Assembly (NCBI RefSeq): GCF_050563525.1
Contig: NZ_JBNXUN010000008.1
Coordinates: forward strand, 124,001 to 188,000
Origin: Falsiroseomonas sp050563525
GTDB taxonomy: Bacteria > Pseudomonadota > Alphaproteobacteria > Acetobacterales > Acetobacteraceae
Reading direction: 5' to 3'
Length of the DNA stretch: 64,000 nt
In this document: piece after piece, positions 20,162 to 28,706 of the stretch
Position numbering within the stretch: position 1 is the stretch's first letter
Layout: each line of letters begins with the position of its first letter
Position numbers and translations under genes: made by a program
Notes under the pieces: model-generated
Seen by the model: the letters and a program-made list of their open reading frames with translations, nothing else
Database searches by the model: none
Told to the model about the DNA's origin: nothing

Positions 20162-21460
20162 CTATCGGGCCGGCGGCATCAACTCCAGCAGCGCCGCGGC
20201 CACCTGCCCCGGCAGGCCGGCCTGGCCTTCCGCAACCAAGGCGGCCTCCGCCACCATTGCCCGCGTCCTGCCATGATCCGATAGCACGGCCGCCACCTGC
20301 TCCGCCAGCGCCCCGGCATCGGCCCGCACACGTAGGGCGCCGCCGGCCTGCAGCAGCCGTGCCACGGGTTCCGTGAAGTTGGCCGTGTGCGGCCCGAGCA
20401 GGATCGGGCAGCCGAGCCGCGCCGCCTCCAGCGGGTTCTGCCCGCCATGCGGCACCAGGCTGCCGCCGACCAGCGCCACGCTGGCCAGCCGATAGAACAG
20501 CCCCAGCTCGCCCAGCGTATCCGCGACATAGACCGCGACCTGCGCCCCTGGGGCGCCACCGTCGCTGCGCCGCGCCACCGCCAGGCCCTGCCGCGCGGCG
20601 AGATCGGCCACGGACGCGCCGCGCTCCGGATGGCGCGGCACCAGCACCGTCAGCAGGTCGGGCCGCGCCAAGGCCAGACGCGCATGCGCCTCCAGCACCA
20701 GCGCCTCCTCCCCCGGGTGGGTCGAGGCCGCGAGGAACACCGGCCGGTCGCCGAGCAACCGGCGCAGCCTGTCCAGCGCGGCCTGGTCCACCGGCAGCGG
20801 CGGCGCCGCGGCCTTGAGGTCGCCCCAGCTCAGCGCCGCCACGGCGCCCAGGGCCTGAAGCCGCGAACGATCCTCCTCCGTCCGCGCCAGCACCAGACGG
20901 AAGCCGCCGAGGATGTCCCGGGCCGTGGCCGGAAAGCGACGCCATCGGGCGAAGGAGCGGGGACTGATGCGGGCATTGACCAGGGCCATCGGCAAGCCGC
21001 GTTGCCGCGCCGCCTCCAGCAGGTTGGGCCACAGCTCGCTTTCCACCAGCGCCCCAGCATCCGGCCGCCAGCCATCCAGGAACCGCCCGACCCAGCGCGG
21101 CACATCGAGCGGCAGGAAACGGTGGATCACGCGCGGCGCGTCGGGCCGTGCCAGGTCAGGCGGCAGGTGACGCATCAGCGTTTCCGCCCCGGTGACGGTG
21201 CCGGTGGTGATTAGCAGGTGCAGGGCCGAATCGGCGGCGGCCAGCGCCTCGATCACCGGCAGCACGGACCGCGCCTCGCCGACGCTGGCGGCGTGCAGCC
21301 ACAGCAGGCGGCCGGGTGGACGCGTGGTCCCAAGGCCGCGGCGTTCGTGCAGGCGCGCGCCAATCTCCTTGCCGCGGCCGACGCGGCGGGACAGGTGCCA
21401 GGGCAGCAGCGGCGCGGCCAGGTTCGCGGCCAGCCGCCACATCGTCGCCGGCAGCCTCAT
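20162..21460 (-). CDS. waaA: 3-deoxy-D-manno-octulosonic acid (Kdo) transferase
   Basis: A 432-residue family-30 glycosyltransferase that adds Kdo from CMP-Kdo to lipid IVA at the inner membrane. The conserved WLHAASVGEARSVLPVIEAL lies near residue 65, where the Glu is the catalytic base, followed by ESELWPNLL near 145 and the C-terminal donor-binding GGSLVPHGGQNPLEAARLG near 330. An alternative start 27 bases upstream exists, but ATG 21460 overlaps the stop of the upstream acyltransferase gene by 4 bp, which fits coupled translation. Whether it adds one or two Kdo residues cannot be told. Confidence 0.94.
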   Translation of the reverse strand: MRLPATMWRLAANLAAPLLPWHLSRRVGRGKEIGARLHERRGLGTTRPPGRLLWLHAASVGEARSVLPVIEALAAADSALHLLITTGTVTGAETLMRHLPPDLARPDAPRVIHRFLPLDVPRWVGRFLDGWRPDAGALVESELWPNLLEAARQRGLPMALVNARISPRSFARWRRFPATARDILGGFRLVLARTEEDRSRLQALGAVAALSWGDLKAAAPPLPVDQAALDRLRRLLGDRPVFLAASTHPGEEALVLEAHARLALARPDLLTVLVPRHPERGASVADLAARQGLAVARRSDGGAPGAQVAVYVADTLGELGLFYRLASVALVGGSLVPHGGQNPLEAARLGCPILLGPHTANFTEPVARLLQAGGALRVRADAGALAEQVAAVLSDHGRTRAMVAEAALVAEGQAGLPGQVAAALLELMPPAR

Positions 21461-22158
21461 GCGCGGGCTGGCTCGACCGTGCCGCAAAGCCGGTCCGCCT
21501 CGTCGCAGGCGGCGCTGAGCGCGGCGGCGATGGCGGGCAGCGCGGCTTCGGCGCCATCCCGCGCCACCACCATCGGCGCGCCGCAGACCAGCACGCCGCG
21601 GCCGAAGGGCAGCGGGAACATCATGCGGTCCCAGGAGCCCAGGCGCCGCTGCGCGCTGGTCGCGCCCGCCACCGGCACCACCGGCGCGCCGGACACCGCC
21701 GCCAGCTGCGCCACCCCCGGCGCCGCCTGCCGGCGCGGGCCGCGCGGGCCGTCCGGCGTGATCAGCACCGGCTGGCCCTGGCGCAACGCCCGCAGCAGCC
21801 CCGCCAGCGCCCCGGCGCCACCGCGGCGGGAGGAGCCATAGATCATGGCGACGCCGAACCGCGCCACCGCCGCACCAATGAAGCGCCCATCCCGGTGCCG
21901 GCTGACCAGCACATGCGGGCGCAGCGACCGCACGGCGGGTTCGGCGGCGCCGGCGAGGTCGAACAGCGGCGGGATCAGCGGCAGGCGCTCATGCCAGAAG
22001 GCCAGGATCAGCGGCTGCCCCTGTGCCACCAGCGCCAGCGCCGGCTCCGCCCCCAGCAGCCGCCAGCGCGTGGTGCGGACCACAAGCGTCAGGTACAGCC
22101 CGACAAGCCGCGCCAGCCCGCCCTGGACCGCTGGATGCCGGATCAGCTTTCGCATCAT
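21457..22158 (-). CDS. DUF374 lysophospholipid acyltransferase family protein
   Basis: A 233-residue protein of the DUF374 branch of acyltransferases. It has FWHERLPLIPPL near residue 60 (the H-x4 motif area), SSRRGGAGALAGLLRAL near 110, and TPDGPRGPRRQAAPGV near 138. A hydrophobic N-terminal helix could anchor it in the inner membrane. Its position next to waaA and lpxK suggests a role in lipid A or envelope lipid acylation, but members of this family have not been firmly assigned a substrate. ATG 22158 was preferred to a GTG 18 bases upstream. Neither has a strong ribosome-binding site. Confidence 0.82.
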   Translation of the reverse strand: MMRKLIRHPAVQGGLARLVGLYLTLVVRTTRWRLLGAEPALALVAQGQPLILAFWHERLPLIPPLFDLAGAAEPAVRSLRPHVLVSRHRDGRFIGAAVARFGVAMIYGSSRRGGAGALAGLLRALRQGQPVLITPDGPRGPRRQAAPGVAQLAAVSGAPVVPVAGATSAQRRLGSWDRMMFPLPFGRGVLVCGAPMVVARDGAEAALPAIAAALSAACDEADRLCGTVEPARA

Positions 22159-22239
22159 GGGCCAGGTTGGACGCACGCCATGCCTGCGGCGGTAGCACGC
22201 CCCGCCGGAGTTAGGAAACCGAGTGGGTTCGACCCCTGT

Positions 22240-23316
22240 TCAGGCGCGGGGCCGTGCCGGGATCGGCAGCAGGCTGTCGCGGAACCGGTGCGCGCAGGCG
22301 GCCCAGGAAAAGCGGGTGGCATGCGCCCGGCAGGCCGCCCGGTCCGCCTCCAGCGCGCCGAGGCAGGCCGCGCGCAGATCCTGCTCCAGCGCCCCCACCG
22401 GCGCCTCGCCGATCACGTCGAGCGGCCCGGTCACCGGATAGGCCGCAACCGGGGTGCCGCTGGCCAGTGCCTCCAGCAGCACCAGGCCGAAGGTATCGGT
22501 CAGCGACGGGAAGACGAAGACGTCGGCCCGGGCATAGGCGCGGGCCAGCGGGCCGTTGGTGCGCCAGCCGGTGAAATGCACGGCGGGGAAGCGCCGCATC
22601 AGCGCGGTGCGCTGCGGGCCATCGCCGACCACCACCTTGCTGCCGGGCAGGTCGAGCGCCAGGAACGCCTCCAGGTTCTTCTCCACCGCCACCCGGCCGG
22701 CGTACAGGAAGATCGGCCGCGGCAGCGCCTCCCACGCCTCCGCCTCGCCTTGTTCCGCGGCCTTCGGGTGGAAACGCTCCAGGTCGACGCCGCGCGACCA
22801 CGGCACCACATGGGCGAAGCCGCGGCCTGCGAGCTCCGCCACCAAGGTCGGCGTGGCGGCCAGCGTGGCACCGCCGGCCGCGTGGAAATGCCGCATCAGC
22901 GCCCAGGACCAGGATTTCGGGATGCGGGTACGGGCGTGCAGGTAGTCCGGGAACTTGGTGTGGAAGGAGGTGGTGAACCGCCAGCCGCGCCGCCGGCACA
23001 GCGCCCGCATCGCCCAGCCGAGCGGCCCTTCCGTCGCCACATGCACCGCATCCGGCCGGAACGCCTCGACCAGCCGGGCCAGTCGCCGGCGGGGCGCCAG
23101 CGCCAGCCGGATCTCGGCATAGCCGGGCGTCGGCAGGGTGGCGAAGCGATCCGGCCCGATCACCTCCACCACGTCGCCGCCGGCGCGCAGTTCCTCGACC
23201 ACGATCTGCATGGTCCGCACCACGCCGTTCACCTGCGGCGTCCAGGCATCGGAAACGACGAGGATGCGCAGCGGTCCCGTCGCCGTGGTCACCTCCGCAG
23301 CCGGAAGAGCCCCCAT
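22240..23316 (-). CDS. Family 4 glycosyltransferase
   Basis: A 358-residue GT-B glycosyltransferase that uses a nucleotide sugar. The N-terminus (RILVVSDAWTPQVNGVVRTM) and the donor-site motif DTFGLVLLEALASGTP near residue 275 are typical of the subfamily that includes glycolipid and mannosyl transferases such as MgtA/PimB-like enzymes; the first Glu of the E-x7-E motif is Asp here. FHTKFPDYLHAR near residue 128 is also characteristic. ATG 23316 follows GGGGG and was chosen over an upstream TTG. It lies 38 bp after the LpxH-like phosphatase gene; this pair is frequent in alphaproteobacteria, suggesting a shared glycolipid pathway. Confidence 0.88.
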   Translation of the reverse strand: MGALPAAEVTTATGPLRILVVSDAWTPQVNGVVRTMQIVVEELRAGGDVVEVIGPDRFATLPTPGYAEIRLALAPRRRLARLVEAFRPDAVHVATEGPLGWAMRALCRRRGWRFTTSFHTKFPDYLHARTRIPKSWSWALMRHFHAAGGATLAATPTLVAELAGRGFAHVVPWSRGVDLERFHPKAAEQGEAEAWEALPRPIFLYAGRVAVEKNLEAFLALDLPGSKVVVGDGPQRTALMRRFPAVHFTGWRTNGPLARAYARADVFVFPSLTDTFGLVLLEALASGTPVAAYPVTGPLDVIGEAPVGALEQDLRAACLGALEADRAACRAHATRFSWAACAHRFRDSLLPIPARPRA

Positions 23317-23354
23317 CCCCCAGACCTGTCCTGCGTCCAACCCGCGCCCTTCGC

Positions 23355-24197
23355 CTAGACCGCTTCCGGTGTCTCCACCGGGGCCACTTCCGCAACCGAA
23401 GAATCCTCCCCGGTCCGGAAGAAGCTAAAGCGGTTCTCGCGCGCCCAGTCCACCAGCTGGAATGAACCATCCTCGTGTTCGACCAGCGCGGTGCAGCTTT
23501 CCACCCAGTCGCCATCGTTCATGTACAGGATGCCCTGAACGTCGCGCATCTCGGCGTGGTGGATGTGGCCGCAGACTACGCCGTCCAGCCCGCGCCGGCG
23601 GGCTTCCTGGGCCAGCGCCACCTCGAAGCGATCGATCGCCTTCACCGCCCCCTTCACCTGGCGCTTCAGCCATTGCGAAAGCGACCAGTAGGGGTAGCCG
23701 AAGCGGCGGCGCAGCGCGTTGAAGTGGCGGTTTGCGGCCAGGGCGGCGTCGTAGGCCCAGTCGCCGAGATGGGCGATGACCTTGGCGTAGCGCACCACGC
23801 TGTCGAATTCATCGCCGTGGATCACCAGGAAGCGGCGGCCATCCGCGGCCTGGTGCACCGCCTCCTTGGCGAGGCGCACGCCCGCGACTTCCAGCCCGAG
23901 CCAGTCGCGGAACATCTCGTCGTGGTTGCCGGGAATCCAGACCACGTCGGAGCCCTCGCGGGCCATGCGCAGCACCAGGCGGATGGCCTCGTCGTGGTCG
24001 GCATCCCAGTACCAGGATTTCCGCAGGCGCCAGCCATCGATGATGTCGCCCACCAGGTACAGCCGCTCGCAGTCCGTGCGGCGCAGGAAGTCCACCAGGA
24101 AGTCGGCGCGGCAGCCCTTGGTGCCGAGATGGGTATCGGACAGGAACACCGTCCGGTAGCGGCGCCGGGAAGGTCGCAGGAAGTCGGGGCTGTGCAT
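23355..24197 (-). CDS. UDP-2,3-diacylglucosamine diphosphatase-like metallophosphatase
   Basis: A 280-residue calcineurin-type phosphatase. The five metal-binding blocks are all present: SDTHLG (near 19), GDIIDGW (near 50), GNHDEM (near 90), IHGDEFD (near 124) and CGHIHHAEM (near 205). The closest family is the LpxH-like group that hydrolyses UDP-diacylglucosamine to lipid X. However, many alphaproteobacteria use LpxI for that step, and this longer form may instead serve the neighbouring glycosyltransferase. The C-terminal 25 residues are extra and acidic. It is the first gene of the minus-strand group. Confidence 0.82.
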   Translation of the reverse strand: MHSPDFLRPSRRRYRTVFLSDTHLGTKGCRADFLVDFLRRTDCERLYLVGDIIDGWRLRKSWYWDADHDEAIRLVLRMAREGSDVVWIPGNHDEMFRDWLGLEVAGVRLAKEAVHQAADGRRFLVIHGDEFDSVVRYAKVIAHLGDWAYDAALAANRHFNALRRRFGYPYWSLSQWLKRQVKGAVKAIDRFEVALAQEARRRGLDGVVCGHIHHAEMRDVQGILYMNDGDWVESCTALVEHEDGSFQLVDWARENRFSFFRTGEDSSVAEVAPVETPEAV

Positions 24198-24405
24198 GGT
24201 CTCGTCCCGCCAATCTCCGGGAGGTGCCGGGCCGCGATTCGGCCGATCCCGTTTCGTGGGCGGGCTGTATCGCGCGGTGCCGGCCCGCGACGTGAAGCTT
24301 GAGTGACGTGTGCTGCGGTGCACCCAGACCATGTGCCCACCAGCCGAGCGTTAGCGCTTCCTTCAGCCGCGCCTGCCAGATTGCGACCGTGTCGAGGAGG
24401 CCGGG

Positions 24406-24951
24406 ATGACGGAAGAAGCCATGGCCGTGGAACCGGCGGAGGAGATCGGCTGGGACCTGGCGCTCGGGCACGCGCGGCGGGAGGCGGGGCGCCTGGCGGC
24501 GCTGATCGGCGTGAATGTGCTCGACACGCGGCCGGAGGCGGAATTCGACGCGCTGGTGCAGCGCGCCGCGGCGGATTTCGAGGTTCCGATCTCCCTGGTT
24601 TCGCTCGTCGATGCGGATCGGCAGTGGTTCAAGGCGGCGGTGGGGCTGCCCGCCAGCCATGAGACTCCCCGCGCCCAGGCCTTCTGCGACCATGCGATCC
24701 GGGACTCGTCGGTGCTGGTGGTGCCGGATGCCGCGGCCGATCCGCGCTTCTCGGACAACCCGCTGGTCACCGGCGCTCCCAACATCCGCTTCTATGCCGG
24801 TGCGCCGCTGACCCTGCCGGAGGGATCGCGGCTCGGCACGCTCTGCGTCATCGATACGGTGCCGCGCCCGGATTTCAGCCCGGAGGCGGCCGCCGCGCTG
24901 GCGGCCCTGGCCGAGGCCGCTTCCGTCCTGCTCGCCCGCCGCCAGCCCTGA
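24406..24951 (+). CDS. GAF domain protein
   Basis: A 181-residue cytoplasmic sensor domain without an output domain. The fold is recognised by EAEFDALVQRAAADFEVPIS, then LVDADRQWFKAAVGL, RAQAFCDHAI and the closing FYAGAPL...GTLCVID. These are typical of GAF domains in free regulatory proteins and of the N-terminus of many kinases and cyclases. The start is supported by GAGGAGG about eight bases before the ATG. The ligand and partner are not visible. It is followed nine bases later by a gene of unknown function and may form a two-gene operon. Confidence 0.85.
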   Translation: MTEEAMAVEPAEEIGWDLALGHARREAGRLAALIGVNVLDTRPEAEFDALVQRAAADFEVPISLVSLVDADRQWFKAAVGLPASHETPRAQAFCDHAIRDSSVLVVPDAAADPRFSDNPLVTGAPNIRFYAGAPLTLPEGSRLGTLCVIDTVPRPDFSPEAAAALAALAEAASVLLARRQP

Positions 24952-24960
24952 GAGCCGTCC

Positions 24961-25377
24961 ATGCCGAAGGAAGTCCGCTACGTCCTGTTCTCACCCGATG
25001 AGGTGCAGGGCGCATTGGTGGAGGGTCTCACCCTCGCCGACCCCGGATGGGAGACGACAGCCGGTCCGGTACGACTGGACCTGGCCATCGCGCCATCCGG
25101 GGAGGTGATGGCCCGGCTGGTGCCGCGGCAGCCACGCATCGGGCGGCGCCGCGACTGGTCCTTCAATGCGGGGGACATGCTGACGATGCTGCTGCAATCC
25201 TGCCGGCGCAACCGCATCCCGCTGCCGCTGCGCGGACACAAGCGGCTGGAGTTGATGGGGGCCTGCCTGTGCCTCACGGTCACGCTCAGCAATGCCCAGG
25301 TCGAACCCGAGGTGATGCTGCAGGAAATCCGCTACATGGACCCGGCCCTGCTGCCCCTGCTCGAACGCGGGGTGTGA
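24961..25377 (+). CDS. Hypothetical protein, 138 aa
   Basis: I do not recognise this family. The protein is soluble, without signal peptide or transmembrane segments. It begins MPKEVRYVLFSPDEV and has a C-terminal half rich in hydrophobic residues with two cysteines (LMGACLCLTVTL). The sequence RYVLFSPDEVQGALVEGL might be a small regulatory or adaptor fold. It lies nine bases after the GAF protein gene and converges with the small membrane protein gene. Confidence 0.7.
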   Translation: MPKEVRYVLFSPDEVQGALVEGLTLADPGWETTAGPVRLDLAIAPSGEVMARLVPRQPRIGRRRDWSFNAGDMLTMLLQSCRRNRIPLPLRGHKRLELMGACLCLTVTLSNAQVEPEVMLQEIRYMDPALLPLLERGV

Positions 25378-25387
25378 AGGCCACCTC

Positions 25388-25579
25388 CTAGGCTCGGCGC
25401 TCCTGCCCCAGCGCGAGCATCGCCGCGGCCAGCCCCGCGCCGAGCGACACCACCGCGAAGCCGGCCGCCGCGCTGAGGCCCAGCAAGCCCAGGCCGGCAG
25501 CCGGCACCAGCGCCAACGCGACGGTGGACATGCCGAGCAGGGCCGATCCGGCGGCGAGGATGCAGAGGGCGATCAGCAT
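25388..25579 (-). CDS. Small two-helix membrane protein, 63 aa
   Basis: A very hydrophobic 63-residue protein with two predicted membrane helices (residues ~3-30 and ~33-55), rich in Ala, Gly and Leu, ending in a short charged tail (QERRA). The start is well supported by GGAGGA six bases before the ATG. Function unknown; it could be a small membrane regulator or holin-like. Confidence 0.65.
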   Translation of the reverse strand: MLIALCILAAGSALLGMSTVALALVPAAGLGLLGLSAAAGFAVVSLGAGLAAAMLALGQERRA

Positions 25580-25654
25580 GCTTTGTCCTCCAGCAGGTCG
25601 TCGGGAAACTTTGTAGCGCCCACTTCATGCGCCTTTTTCTCGCCATGATCCAGG

Positions 25655-25686
25655 CAAGAACAAGGCGGCCCCCGCCAGAGGCCGCC
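25655..25686 (-). terminator. Rho-independent terminator candidate
   Basis: On the minus strand, 7-bp arms GGCGGCC and GGCCGCC around a 9-base loop are followed by TTGTTCTT. The hairpin lies 11 bases after the stop codon of the NMT1-like binding-protein gene, which it would terminate. Confidence 0.6.
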
Positions 25687-25696
25687 TGTGTGTCTT

Positions 25697-26728
25697 TCAG
25701 GCCGCAGCAGGGAATCGCAGCTGGTCCGCCGGCGGCTGGAATTGCGGCAGGTAGAAATCCGCCGCCGCCAATGCGGTCGGAATGGCAAAGGCAGTGCGGA
25801 TGGTCTCGATCGCGGCCTGCATCCGCGCCATCGGCAGGTTGCCCAGGCCGCCGGACATCACCTCCGGCGTGCGGATGAACTCGAAATTCGCCACCAGCCG
25901 CGCCCGTTCCAGCGCCGCCGGCGCAGTGGCATCGCGCCGCACCAGGGCCGCGATCGCGGCATCCGGGTCGCGCGCCGCCTCCGCATGGCCGCGGAAGATG
26001 GCGCGGATCATGCCGGTGACGATGCGCGGATTGGCCTCCGCATAGGGCCGGCGCACCTGCAGCGCGGTGGACAGCAGCGTCACCCCGAAGGCGGAGTAGC
26101 GCATGGAGAGGATATCCTCCGCCGCCACGTTCAGCGACCGCAGGCTGAACACGCCGGAGGTCTCGAACCCGGTGATGGCATCCGCATCGCCGCGCGCCAG
26201 CATCGGCTCCCGCAGCGGCGGCGTCACCGTGATCCAGGTGACCTTGCTGGCATCAATGCCGGTGGCCTGGGCGAAGGCCGGGAACAACTGGCGGCCGGCA
26301 TCGGTCTCCGGCGCCGCCAGGCGCTTGCCCTCCAGGTCCTTCGGCACGCGGATGCCGGTGCGGCGCAGCGTCATCGCGGCCAGCGGGCTGCCCTGCTGCA
26401 GCACGAAGGGCGTGATGACATCGGTGTTCGGCTGCGTCAGCCGCATCCGCATGGTGGAGGAGATGTCGCCGACGCCGAATTCATAGGCGCCGCTGGCCAC
26501 CTTCACCGGCACGTCGCCGGAGCCGAAGCCGCGATCGATGGTGACGGCCAGCCCTTCCTCCCGGAAGAAGCCGCGGTCGAGCGCCAGGAGGTAGCAGGAT
26601 TGCGGCCCCTGGAAGGCCCAGTCGAGCGAGAACTTCACCGGCGTCAGCGCCGCCTGGCCCCGGGCCAGGTGCGGCGTGGCGAGCAGGCCACCGGCGGCGG
26701 TGAGGAGGATGCGGCGGGTCGTCGTCAT
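25697..26728 (-). CDS. NMT1/THI5-like ABC transporter substrate-binding protein
   Basis: A 343-residue periplasmic binding protein of the taurine/nitrate/thiamine-precursor class (NMT1/THI5-like). The signal peptide has a twin-arginine start (TTTRRILLTAAGGLLATP) ending near residue 25. Typical motifs are FSLDWAFQGPQSCYLLALD near residue 33 and KVASGAYEFGVGD near 75. The expected permease and ATPase genes are not next to it. A divergent Rieske oxygenase gene 246 bp away suggests that the solute may be an aromatic or related compound, but this is inference. The start is ATG 26728, preceded by AGGAAGGG. A terminator hairpin follows the gene. Confidence 0.88.
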   Translation of the reverse strand: MTTTRRILLTAAGGLLATPHLARGQAALTPVKFSLDWAFQGPQSCYLLALDRGFFREEGLAVTIDRGFGSGDVPVKVASGAYEFGVGDISSTMRMRLTQPNTDVITPFVLQQGSPLAAMTLRRTGIRVPKDLEGKRLAAPETDAGRQLFPAFAQATGIDASKVTWITVTPPLREPMLARGDADAITGFETSGVFSLRSLNVAAEDILSMRYSAFGVTLLSTALQVRRPYAEANPRIVTGMIRAIFRGHAEAARDPDAAIAALVRRDATAPAALERARLVANFEFIRTPEVMSGGLGNLPMARMQAAIETIRTAFAIPTALAAADFYLPQFQPPADQLRFPAAA

Positions 26729-26974
26729 CGGTCGGGCCCTTCCTGGCGCGTACCTCCGGGGCACGCGACTTTGATTCCGTTTCCGAACCAAGCAACCGCC
26801 ATGCCGTGAAGCCGCGGCTGCCCTGCGCCAAATGCAGGGCTGATTTGCCGTCTTTTGCGGCGGCCTGCCGTAGTCCCGGGCGGCCGATCGCGAAGCCCGG
26901 CGGACTTGGCCGTGGCACACCGGTTGCGACACGCCGGTTGTGACAGACACTTCGAACCAGCCGAAACCATCCTG

Positions 26975-27912
26975 ATGCTCGCCACGCGCCAGAAGATCCT
27001 CCGTCGCTTCTGGTACCCGGTGATGCCGGAGACTGCGCTGCCGGACGCGAAGCCGGTGCCGTTCCGGCTGCTTGGCCAGGACATCGTGCTGTGGCGCGGG
27101 CGCGGCGGGGCCGTAGCGGCACTGGCGGATCGCTGCCCGCATCGCGGCGCGAAGCTGTCCACCGGCTTCATCGACGAGGCGGTGCCGGACGGCCCGGCGC
27201 TGGCATGCGGCGACCATGGCTGGGCCTATGGCGCCGATGGCCGCTGCGTGAAGGTGCCCAAGGCCGCCGACCCGTTGCGCGGCCTCAAGGGCGGCGCCCG
27301 GCCGCACCACGCCGCCAGCCGCCATGGCTGGATCTGGGTGGCGCTGGAAACTCCCTTGGCGGACATCCCCGACATCCCGGAGGCCGCCGACCCGCGCTTC
27401 CGCCGCATCGACGAGTTCCACGAGCCCTGGGCGGTGGCCGGCCTGCGGATCATGGAGAACAGCTTCGACACCGCGCATTTCTCCTACGTCCACGCCGCGA
27501 CCTTCGGCATTCCTGAGGACCCGCGCCCGGCACCCTCGACCATCGAGCACACCGACTGGGGCTTCGTCATGCGGTCGGAGGCACCAGTTTCCAACCGCGG
27601 CATCGGCAAGGAGCTGCTGAAGTCGAATGGCGACCGCACCGTGCGGATCATCGAGGGCCGCTGGTTCCTGCCCTTCTTCCGCGCCAGCCGCATCGACTAC
27701 CCGACCGGCCTGCCCACATCCTGTGCACCGGCGAGACGCCGATCGACGACGCCACCAGCATGATCTGCCAATGGGTTCTCCGAAATGACACCGAGGCCGA
27801 TTCACCGGCCGAGAAGGTCATTGCCTTCGACCGCGCCGTGACGACCGAGGATCGCGGCGTGCTGGAGACCACGACCTACGACGTGCCGCTTTCGAGGCAA
27901 GCCGAGTGGTGA
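26975..27912 (+). pseudogene. Rieske aromatic ring-hydroxylating oxygenase, frameshifted and truncated
   Basis: Remains of the alpha subunit of a Rieske non-haem iron oxygenase. The 2Fe-2S site (CPHRGA and CGDHGW) and the mononuclear iron site (MENSFDTAHFSYVH) are intact. After YPTGLP at 27713-27716 one C is missing, and the reading frame ends early at 27763; in the next frame the expected HILCTGETPIDDATSM continues to the stop at 27912. The last ~25 residues usual for the family are absent because an IS630 remnant begins there. ATG 26975 gives MLATRQKILRRFWYP, the common family start. The gene is therefore doubly damaged; the frameshift alone could be a sequencing error. Confidence 0.85.
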
Positions 27913-28111
27913 CCGCAGCAACCGCGCTCAGCAGCATGAGCGGGCGCTGGCCATCGCGCTTCTTGGCCTCAAGACCCTGCCCGGCGCGAGCGAGTTGGCC
28001 ATTCCGCACCGCACTGGCCACCGAAACCTCGAAGCGAGCCGCCGCCACTCGGACGGTCGCACCTTCCGCCAGTGCAGCGGCAACGCGTGAGCGCAAATCC
28101 AGGTGCGCCAC
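27905..28111 (-). pseudogene. IS630-family transposase N-terminal fragment
   Basis: About 68 residues resemble the helix-turn-helix start of IS630 transposases: DLRSRVAAALAEGATVRVAAARF then VSVASAVRNGQLAR and KKRDGQRP. The catalytic domain is missing. It begins at a GTG inside the neighbouring recombinase fragment and runs into the cut end of the Rieske oxygenase gene. It is the left edge of the glycan island and probably took part in the rearrangement. Confidence 0.7.
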
Positions 28112-28309
28112 ACCATGGCGACGGAGTTTCTGGTGGAAGACCCGACCGCGGTCCGCATGGCCGGCGCCGCCCTAGGCCACGTCAACGGCCGCAGCGTCAA
28201 CGAGGTCTATGACAGGTCCGGTTCCGCCGGCCAGCACCTGCTCTGGAAGAAGCTGCTGGCCCGGCAGCTTCGGCAGATCCGGGACAACGATCATGAGGAT
28301 GAATGGTGA
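28103..28309 (+). pseudogene. Tyrosine recombinase C-terminal fragment
   Basis: The last ~68 residues of a tyrosine recombinase. The catalytic pattern is visible as RHTMATEFLVEDP (box II Arg and His), LGHVNGRS (second His) and the nucleophile Tyr in NEVYDRSG. The catalytic core and N-terminal part are missing. It marks, with the IS630 fragment, the left border of the island. A stop codon at 28088 closes the frame upstream. Confidence 0.7.
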
Positions 28310-28706
28310 GGCCCGAACGACGGCAGGGAGCTTAGCTCGCGGATCCGCCTGATGCTGGAGGAAGCGCTCGATGAGTGAAGTCCAGACCGGGGTCGGCGGC
28401 ACCGAAAGGTCCGAGGATCAAACAACCAGGGACCGAGGGCGAGTAGCAGGCTGGTACGGTTAAGTTGGGTACTTGGGTTCACGAGCATCTGCATGAACAC
28501 GCTGTACCTCTCGACAAGAGGTTGCCCGGCGTCTGCGTGGGCGCCGGCACGCACCTGGGTGCCCGCGTGCCGGGCGTGGTCTCCTCTGCCAAGACCAAGT
28601 GGTGCCGCATGGTCGCACGGTGCTGGCGGCAGGCCGGGCAGCGTGGGGGTTTCCCTGCCGCCCCCGGCCTTGCTAGACCTGATCCAATGTCAAATAAGGG
28701 CAGCGC
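28310..28706. other. Gene-free stretch beside island edge
   Basis: About 400 bases without a convincing gene. A short frame ending at 28378 encodes GRELSSRIRLMLEEALDE, which looks like the tail of a lost gene. The rest has stop codons in most frames and lower coding character than its surroundings. It is best read as debris from the recombination events at the left border, plus the promoter region for the next glycosyltransferase gene. Confidence 0.5.

Noticed and set aside
22180..22240. tRNA-like GGTTCGACCCC sequence
   Set aside because: No cloverleaf arms or anticodon loop can be built around it.
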